DNA from: Lachnospiraceae bacterium
Lineage (GTDB): Bacteria; Bacillota; Clostridia; Lachnospirales; Lachnospiraceae
Length of the DNA: 46,526 nt
Direction: 5' to 3'
Assembly: GCA_003979345.1 (NCBI GenBank)
Contig: RYVZ01000027.1
Coordinates: 1 to 46,526 of the forward strand
The notes under the pieces: model-generated
Told to the model about the DNA's origin: nothing
What the model saw: only the letters and a program-made list of their open reading frames with translations
Databases searched by the model: none
Translations under genes and position numbers: made by a program
In this document: piece by piece, positions 41,282 to 46,526 of the stretch
Layout of the letters: each line of letters starts with the position of its first letter
Position numbering within the stretch: the first letter of the stretch is position 1

Positions 41282-43084
41282 ATGAAGAAGAGATTTTCAA
41301 TCAATGATATGAGTGTAAGAGCGAAGATAACGACGTTTGGTGTAGTCATGCTGCTGTTCATGGTCATTATTACCGGAGTCGGACTAGTTGCAGAAAGCAC
41401 GATCAACAGGGAGCGCAAGGACAGATACGATAATTATGGTATGGGACAGTATTATTTAAGCGAGGCATATGGAAGCTTCTGTAATATCAGGGTTCATACG
41501 CGCAATATCGTATTTGCCTACTATGACGATGCAGAAAATCTGCGTGCTCAGAAGGCAAAGATCGATACATATCTTTCTGAGATGGAGGATTATCTGGTTC
41601 AGTTCCAGTCAGTGATGTCCGCATTCCCGAAAGAAATCCGTGAGAGATTTTCAGAAACCGGAACCTATATGACGGACTGGGTAGCATCCATGAATAATCA
41701 GATCAGCTGGGTTGAGAGCGGCGATCAGGAAAGAGCCGAAGAAGATTTGATGGTACATGGCGCTGAACTCGCACAGCAGGCGGAGAGCGGTTTGCGGGAT
41801 CTGGCTGATATGATTCAGGCTGAGTCTGAAAAAAATGGCGAACAGGTTGAGAGAGTGATGGTCATTACAGAACTGGCGCTGATCGCCGTTGCCGTTGTTG
41901 CGATCATTGTAGCCATCTTCTACGCGATCGTATTGATCAAGAATATCACGATTCCGGTCAAGAAACTCGTTGTTGCTGCAGGCAAGCTTGCGAAGGGTGA
42001 CGTTGATGTTGACTGCCAGAAGCTCAATAATGATGATCTCGGCGAATTGATGGATGAATTTGCCGAAATGGTTGCGGATATTAAAGTACAGGCGCAGATT
42101 GCAGATACCGTTGCCAAAGGCGATTTAACTGTACAGGTAAATCCGAGGAGCGATAAGGATATTCTTGGAACGGCTCTGTATCGTCTGGTAAAGGATAACA
42201 ATGAGATCCTTGGAAATATCAAAGAATCCACGATGCAGGTAACGGTTGGTTCCGAGCAGGTTGCAAGCGCAAGCCAGTCGCTGGCACAGGGCGCGACAGA
42301 GCAGGCAAGTGCATTACAGCAGGTTACAGCTTCGATGGACGAGATTGCAGAGCGTACAAAGCAGAATGCATCTCAGGCATCCCAGGCGGATGAGCTGGCA
42401 CACAGCGTACGGACAATGGCAATTTCGGGAAATGATCAGATGAAGTCCATGATCAGTGCTATGAATGATATCAATGAATCCTCTGAGACAATTTCCAAGG
42501 TTATCAAGACGATCGATGATATTGCGTTCCAGACAAATATCCTTGCGTTGAATGCAGCCGTAGAGGCAGCGCGTGCAGGCGTACACGGAAAAGGATTTGC
42601 AGTCGTTGCAGAGGAAGTTAGAAATCTTGCAGCAAAGTCTGCTTCCGCGGCAAGCGAGACAGAGAGCATGATCGAGGATTCGATCAATAAGGTAAATCAC
42701 GGTACGAAGATTGCAGAGGGAACCGCCAAGGCTTTGGATGAGATCGTTGTATCGATCGAGAAGGTAGTTAATCTCATCAGCACGATCGCAACTGCTTCTA
42801 ATGATCAGGCAACAGCCGTATCTCAGGTTGATCAGGCAATCGGCCAGGTATCTCAGGTTGTGCAGACAAACTCTGCTACGAGTGAGCAGTGCGCGGCAGC
42901 AAGTGAGGAGCTTTCCAATCAGGCAGCTATGCTTAGAAGCATGATGGCAAATTACAAGCTGCTTACGTCGGGCAGCAAACAGGGCGGATTCAGCGGTGTA
43001 CCGATGGAGACGACAGGCTCCTTTGGCGCATCAAACCAGAATGAGCAGATTATTTCCCTGAACGGAGAGTTTGGTAAATACTAA
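41282..43084 (+). CDS. methyl-accepting chemotaxis protein
   Basis: The protein has 600 residues. The first membrane segment lies near 16-38 (ITTFGVVMLLFMVIITGVGL), followed by a helical periplasmic-side domain of about 160 residues resembling 4HB_MCP. The second segment is near 200-222, then HAMP (about 223-275) and the cytoplasmic signalling region with the hairpin tip DDIAFQTNILALNAAVEAAR and KGFAVVAEEVRNLA. It is the only receptor in the cluster, so the system probably responds to one main input. The short C-terminal tail (EQIISLNGEFGKY) has no CheR-binding pentapeptide of the NWETF type. AGGAGAGG precedes the ATG. Confidence 0.92.
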   Translation: MKKRFSINDMSVRAKITTFGVVMLLFMVIITGVGLVAESTINRERKDRYDNYGMGQYYLSEAYGSFCNIRVHTRNIVFAYYDDAENLRAQKAKIDTYLSEMEDYLVQFQSVMSAFPKEIRERFSETGTYMTDWVASMNNQISWVESGDQERAEEDLMVHGAELAQQAESGLRDLADMIQAESEKNGEQVERVMVITELALIAVAVVAIIVAIFYAIVLIKNITIPVKKLVVAAGKLAKGDVDVDCQKLNNDDLGELMDEFAEMVADIKVQAQIADTVAKGDLTVQVNPRSDKDILGTALYRLVKDNNEILGNIKESTMQVTVGSEQVASASQSLAQGATEQASALQQVTASMDEIAERTKQNASQASQADELAHSVRTMAISGNDQMKSMISAMNDINESSETISKVIKTIDDIAFQTNILALNAAVEAARAGVHGKGFAVVAEEVRNLAAKSASAASETESMIEDSINKVNHGTKIAEGTAKALDEIVVSIEKVVNLISTIATASNDQATAVSQVDQAIGQVSQVVQTNSATSEQCAAASEELSNQAAMLRSMMANYKLLTSGSKQGGFSGVPMETTGSFGASNQNEQIISLNGEFGKY

Positions 43085-43122
43085 TTACCTCTGCGGGGTG
43101 ATGATAGGAAGGTAATTGCGGA

Positions 43123-43479
43123 ATGGAAGATAGCAGAAAAGAAACCCTGTTAAGGGCAGGTGTTAATTTGGATGAAGCATTAGAACGTTTTATGGGGAAC
43201 GAAGAGCTATTGCTGCGTTTTCTGAAAAAATTTACTAATGATCCGAGTTATCAGTCGCTCAGTAAGGCAATGAACGAAGAGAATTATAAGGAAGCATTTG
43301 AGGCAGCACATGCATTAAAGGGCGTGTGCGGGAATCTCTCGATTTCAAGGCTGTTTGAACTAGTGTGCAAGGAAGTGGAACTTCTGCGCGGCGGTAATGG
43401 CGGCGAGGAGGCTAAACAGTGCTATCTTGAGGTCGTGGCGGAGTACGAAAAGGTGATTGCTGAATTGGAAAAGCTGTAA
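43123..43479 (+). CDS. stand-alone HPt phosphotransfer protein
   Basis: The 118-residue all-helical protein has phospho-acceptor His63 in AAHALKGVCGNL, the standard HPt motif. FMGNEELLLRFLKKF before it is typical of single-domain HPt proteins. It is the last gene of the cluster, 38 nt after the receptor and just before a strong terminator. It could pass phosphate between the PAS kinase, the HD-GYP regulator and CheY, making a branched relay; the route is inferred. Confidence 0.85.
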   Translation: MEDSRKETLLRAGVNLDEALERFMGNEELLLRFLKKFTNDPSYQSLSKAMNEENYKEAFEAAHALKGVCGNLSISRLFELVCKEVELLRGGNGGEEAKQCYLEVVAEYEKVIAELEKL

Positions 43480-43499
43480 ACGCCGCGGGCGAAAAAAGG

Positions 43500-43540
43500 A
43501 ATGCTCACAGATTGTGTTTTAATCTGTGAGCATTTTTTTA
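43500..43540 (+). terminator. Rho-independent terminator of the che cluster
   Basis: AATGCTCACAGATT pairs perfectly with AATCTGTGAGCATT and is followed by TTTTT. It reaches the stop codon of the convergent gene at 43538, and an A-run on the other side (GAAAAAAGG) lets it serve that gene as well. Confidence 0.92.
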
Positions 43541-43972
43541 CAGATAATCCTGAAGCTTCATGCCCAGCTTTTCTTCGATATCGATCAGGCGGTGGCAGAT
43601 GTCCTTTGCGGAATGATCAGCCGCCTTATATTGATGCAAATATTTGTGAAGGGATTTTACGCCCATATTGCACCCGTCTGTTATGAGATCCGCAATCGTG
43701 CGGTCGCTTCCGTCAAGACTCATTTTTACGCTTGTTTTGAATCGTGCCATACTCTTTGCCATAGGATTTGGATCTTTTTCCTCACTATGATTTTTTAATA
43801 ACAGGCTATGCAGATCATTACCAAGTTTTTGATGATGGGATTTTGTTTCTTCTAATATTTTTTTTAAGTCTGTATTACTTACTTTACTGAGAATATCGTC
43901 AATGGTGGATACAGCCATTTTTGTCCCGGAATCACATTCCTTTAAGAGATAGATCGTATCTTGATTAACCAT
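43538..43972 (-). CDS. small four-helix-bundle protein (DUF2383/ferritin-like type)
   Basis: The 144-residue helical protein has no membrane segment. It starts MVNQDTIYLLKECDSGTKMAVSTIDDIL and contains ETKSHHQKLGNDLHSLL and YLHQYKAADHSAKDICHRL, a pattern of four long helices with spaced His/Glu. It resembles the PA2169/DUF2383 family of ferritin-like bundles, though not all metal-ligand positions of true ferritins are visible. AAAGGAG is present upstream on the minus strand. It is convergent with the che cluster and shares its terminator. Function is unknown. Confidence 0.6.
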   Translation of the reverse strand: MVNQDTIYLLKECDSGTKMAVSTIDDILSKVSNTDLKKILEETKSHHQKLGNDLHSLLLKNHSEEKDPNPMAKSMARFKTSVKMSLDGSDRTIADLITDGCNMGVKSLHKYLHQYKAADHSAKDICHRLIDIEEKLGMKLQDYL

Positions 43973-44124
43973 GTCTGATTGATACTCCTTTCTAATAGTC
44001 GGTTTATTGGCTATTGCATAGGACAGTCTGGTATGCAGACCAGCCGGTATTGAGTGTAAGTTGATCTGATTGTTTAGATTATCAATAGTTTATCCGTTTT
44101 TATCAAGGATATGAGATAAAACAG

Positions 44125-44153
44125 TTGAAAAAAATTTTCATGAAAGCTATAAT
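44125..44153 (+). promoter_or_regulatory. strong promoter of the DHH-family gene
   Basis: TTGAAA, 17 nt, perfect TATAAT (44148-44153), about 65 nt before the GTG start at 44217. Confidence 0.7.
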
Positions 44154-44216
44154 AGAAATAGTAACGTGTATGAATTCATACGTTCGTAGAAAAGAAGAAA
44201 GAGTAGGAGAATATCT

Positions 44217-45137
44217 GTGAGACTGATTACAAGATCTGATTTTGACGGACTTGCGTGCGGCGCGCTGTTAAAAGAGGCCGGGATTATTGACAGTTGGAAA
44301 TTTGCTCATCCTAAGGACTTACAGGATGGTTTGGTGGAAGTAAACGAGAATGACTGTCTTGCGAATGTACCCTATGTGGAGGGTTGTGGACTTTGGTTCG
44401 ATCATCATTCCAGCGAGCATGAACGCCTCCAGTTAAAAGGGAAATATAAAGGAGAAAGCCGTATTACACCGTCCTGTGCGCGCATCATTTATGAATACTA
44501 TGGAGGAAGAGAGCGCTTCCCGCAGTTTGATGATATGATGGTAGCTGTGGATAAGGTGGATTCAGGGGACCTGACGATTGATGAGATTCAAAATCCGAAA
44601 GGGTGGATCTTAGTTGGGTTTTTGATGGATCCCAGGACCGGACTCGGCAGATGGCGCAATTTTACAATTTCCAATTATCAGCTAATGGAAAAATTGATTG
44701 ATGCATGCCGTACGATGTCTACCGAAGAAATTCTCGCTATGCCGGATGTGCAGGAGCGGATTGATACATATTTTGAGCAGACCGCGAAATTCAAGGAAAT
44801 GGTTTTGGCACACACGGTTGTGGAAGGAAATCTCATTATTTCCGATCTGCGCGGTGTTGATCCGATTTATTCCGGAAACCGTTTTATGATCTACAGTATG
44901 TATCCGGAGCAGAATATTTCTGCATGGATTGTCAGCGGCAGGGGCGGAAAAGGCTGCAGTGCCGCAGTCGGTTACAGTATTCTGAATAAAACATCTAATG
45001 TGGACGTAGGAAGCCTGATGTTAAAGTATCATGGCGGCGGACATAAAAAAGTAGGTACCTGTCAGTTCTCGGATGAGAATATGGAGACAGAGCTTCCGAA
45101 AATGCTGGAAGAGTTGAAGACATTGAGCAACTCCTGA
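44217..45137 (+). CDS. DHH/DHHA1-family phosphoesterase (exopolyphosphatase-like)
   Basis: The protein has 306 residues. The DHH domain has ITRSDFDGLACGALL near residues 4-18 (DxDG metal motif), WFDHHSSEH near 61-69 (DHH motif) and VDKVDSGD near 118. The C-terminal DHHA1-type region has KYHGGGHKKVGTCQF near 275-289, the GGGH substrate-binding motif. Family members cleave nanoRNA, cyclic dinucleotides or polyphosphate. This long-spaced form is usually annotated as exopolyphosphatase-like, and the true substrate cannot be decided here. GTG start with AGGAG eight bases upstream. A single-gene unit with its own promoter and terminator. Confidence 0.85.
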   Translation: MRLITRSDFDGLACGALLKEAGIIDSWKFAHPKDLQDGLVEVNENDCLANVPYVEGCGLWFDHHSSEHERLQLKGKYKGESRITPSCARIIYEYYGGRERFPQFDDMMVAVDKVDSGDLTIDEIQNPKGWILVGFLMDPRTGLGRWRNFTISNYQLMEKLIDACRTMSTEEILAMPDVQERIDTYFEQTAKFKEMVLAHTVVEGNLIISDLRGVDPIYSGNRFMIYSMYPEQNISAWIVSGRGGKGCSAAVGYSILNKTSNVDVGSLMLKYHGGGHKKVGTCQFSDENMETELPKMLEELKTLSNS

Positions 45138-45169
45138 CGGACAGGAATCATTTAAGGCAATGAAAAAAG

Positions 45170-45222
45170 AAAAGAGTTCCCAATTGATACGATTATCACA
45201 TATCAATTGGGAACTCTTTTCC
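45170..45222 (+). terminator. Rho-independent terminator, bidirectional
   Basis: AAAAGAGTTCCCAATTGATA pairs perfectly with TATCAATTGGGAACTCTTTT around an 11-nt loop. The A-rich left side lets it also stop transcription coming from aroC on the minus strand. Confidence 0.92.
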
Positions 45223-45267
45223 TATGATCTGATTGCAGATACAGAGTTATTATATCAATGGGGATCC

Positions 45268-46383
45268 TTAATGGCGGTCGTTTTTGTCGTAGATCAGGTG
45301 AAGATAGTCCATCTTAGCGGAGAGATTAGCAAGCATCAAGTCTAATAGGGATAATGCGGACATGGCCTCTACGACAACGACAGCACGTGGTACGATAATC
45401 GGATCGTGCCGTCCCCTGACGGAAACAGAAACGGGTTCCCCGCCCCTGCGGACAGTCTGCTGCTCTTTACTGATGGAGGGCGTCGGCTTGATGTGGACAG
45501 TGAGCAGGACATCTGAACCGTCGCTGATGCCGCCCAAAATCCCGCCTGCATGGTTCGTCGCCTTTTGAATACCCTGTGCTGCGGAAATAAAAGCATCGTT
45601 ATTCTGAGAACCCTTTGCAGAGGAAACACGGGTTCCGTCTCCAATCTCAACTGCTTTTACCGCCCCGATGGACATAAGTGCGCCTGATAAGACGGCATCT
45701 AATTTACCAAATACGGGTTCGCCGATGCCGGCAGGCAGTCCGCTGATGACGCATCTGACAGAGCCGCCGGAGGAATCTTTTTCTGCCATACATTCTGCGA
45801 GATATTGCTCCGCACGTGCGCTTGCTTCCGGATCCGGCATGGCAGTCGGTGTCGTAAGGATCGCGTCTTTTGAGAAACAGGATTCACTGATCGTGACAGG
45901 ACCGATTGAGTAGGTATAGGCTGTTACACGCACACCAAGCTCGGAAAGAATCTTCATGGCAATGGCTCCTGCGGCGACTCTGCCGATCGTTTCACGTCCT
46001 GAGGAACGCCCGCCGCCACGATAATCGCGAAAACCGTATTTTTGATCAAATGTATAATCGGCATGCCCGGGACGGTAATAGGATGCAATTTCTTCATAAT
46101 CCGCAGAGCGCTGGGATGTGTTCGGTACAAGCAGGGAGATCGGAGTGCCCGTTGTCTTACCGTCAAAAACGCCTGAGAGAATACGCACCTCGTCCGCTTC
46201 CTTTCGCGGTGTTGTATAACGTGACTGCCCCGGTTTTCTGCGGTCTAAATAAGCCTGTATATCCGATGCATCAAGAGTGAGTCCGGCAGGACAGCCGTCG
46301 ACCACGACGCCGAGTGCTTCTCCGTGGGACTCGCCCCATGTTGTGATGCGGAAATAATTACCGAAGGTGGAACCAGCTGACAT
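45268..46383 (-). CDS. aroC: chorismate synthase
   Basis: The 371-residue protein is the standard length. It converts EPSP to chorismate with reduced FMN, the last step of the shikimate pathway. Signatures are FRITTWGESHG near the start, GRRKPGQ-type DRRKPGQSRYTTPRKE, PGHADYTFDQKYG and DYRGGGRSSGRET, and the late GGISDGSDVLL and RGRHDPIIVPRAV. The start at 46383 has a perfect AGGAGG; the frame upstream is non-coding and runs into the adapter sequence. No other shikimate gene is in view on either side. Confidence 0.95.
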   Translation of the reverse strand: MSAGSTFGNYFRITTWGESHGEALGVVVDGCPAGLTLDASDIQAYLDRRKPGQSRYTTPRKEADEVRILSGVFDGKTTGTPISLLVPNTSQRSADYEEIASYYRPGHADYTFDQKYGFRDYRGGGRSSGRETIGRVAAGAIAMKILSELGVRVTAYTYSIGPVTISESCFSKDAILTTPTAMPDPEASARAEQYLAECMAEKDSSGGSVRCVISGLPAGIGEPVFGKLDAVLSGALMSIGAVKAVEIGDGTRVSSAKGSQNNDAFISAAQGIQKATNHAGGILGGISDGSDVLLTVHIKPTPSISKEQQTVRRGGEPVSVSVRGRHDPIIVPRAVVVVEAMSALSLLDLMLANLSAKMDYLHLIYDKNDRH

Positions 46384-46507
46384 AAAGATACCTCCTAAAG
46401 GCGTCCGCTTTGGCAGGAGCCCCTTTGCGGACAGAACATTTTGCAAATTCTTCTTTATTATATCGGCGAATAAACGAAAATACAAGTTTTCAATCAAAAT
46501 TAAATAT

Positions 46508-46526
46508 CTGTCTCTTATACACATCT
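46508..46526. other. Tn5 mosaic-end / Nextera adapter remnant
   Basis: CTGTCTCTTATACACATCT is the exact 19-bp Tn5 mosaic end used in tagmentation libraries. It ends the window and is an unremoved adapter, not genomic sequence. Its reverse reading gives the peptide MCIRDR, a known artefact in databases. Confidence 0.97.

Noticed and set aside
43501..43798. Small plus-strand genes behind the che cluster
   Set aside because: They lie over the terminator and antisense to the 144-residue minus-strand gene and show no coding features of their own.
46384..46524. N-terminal extension of chorismate synthase
   Set aside because: It includes the adapter sequence, and the family N-terminus (SAGSTFGNYFRIT) begins at the internal ATG with AGGAGG before it.

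Overview
The window looks like chromosomal DNA of an anaerobic Firmicute, most likely a Lachnospiraceae member (Clostridia). The indications are moderate GC, AGGAGG-type ribosome sites with frequent GTG/TTG starts, GHKL/LytTR signalling genes, a clostridial radical-SAM peptide-maturation locus, a GH3 enzyme with permuted domains, and a clostridial che cluster. I saw no rRNA, tRNA, CRISPR array or intact transposase. The last 19 bases are a Tn5 mosaic-end (Nextera) adapter, so the right edge is an assembly or library artefact.

Layout. 1-840: decayed leftovers (frameshifted HD-GYP end, 5'-truncated methyltransferase). 1050-8525: a tocopherol-cyclase-like protein, an AgrC/AgrA-like two-component pair, an acidic lipoprotein, an ECF sigma factor with a membrane protein ending in a degenerate LytM/M23 domain, and an AraC-type regulator overlapping a second-type clpP. 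8815-15014: a three-gene ABC-2 export operon (COG4586/4587/3694 type), a MerR-GyrI-like regulator, an unknown protein, a MocR-like pseudogene and a membrane-anchored XRE regulator. 15051-22090: a glycan module with an AraC regulator divergent from GH127 and GH3 enzymes and an alpha/beta hydrolase.

22213-33176 is the most interesting region, a RiPP-type cluster. It holds an ABC exporter, a radical-SAM/SPASM maturase (CcpM-like), a TIGR04066-like maturation protein, an acyl-carrier-like protein lacking the carrier serine, three small precursors, a subtilisin-like protease, one ABC ATPase and three paralogous ABC-2-like membrane proteins. The precursors share an E-[NH]-S-V-[EQ]-A-[FY]-A leader motif followed by six or seven strictly alternating cysteines. 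The exporter, maturase, TIGR04066-like protein, carrier-like protein and precursor 1 overlap or abut and must be co-translated. The inferred flow is modification by the maturase set, leader removal by the subtilase, and export or self-protection by the ABC proteins.

33295-43540 is a chemosensory cluster: PAS histidine kinase, response regulator with HD-GYP output, CheR, CheB, CheY, CheA, CheW, one methyl-accepting protein and a stand-alone HPt protein. A strong promoter and a 62-bp tandem repeat precede it, a second promoter precedes cheR, and a strong terminator follows the HPt gene. No flagellar genes are in view, and the HD-GYP protein suggests that cyclic-di-GMP turnover is one output. 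The right end holds a four-helix-bundle-like protein, a DHH phosphoesterase and aroC.

All names come from reading motifs. No database search was run, and family accessions are recalled from memory.
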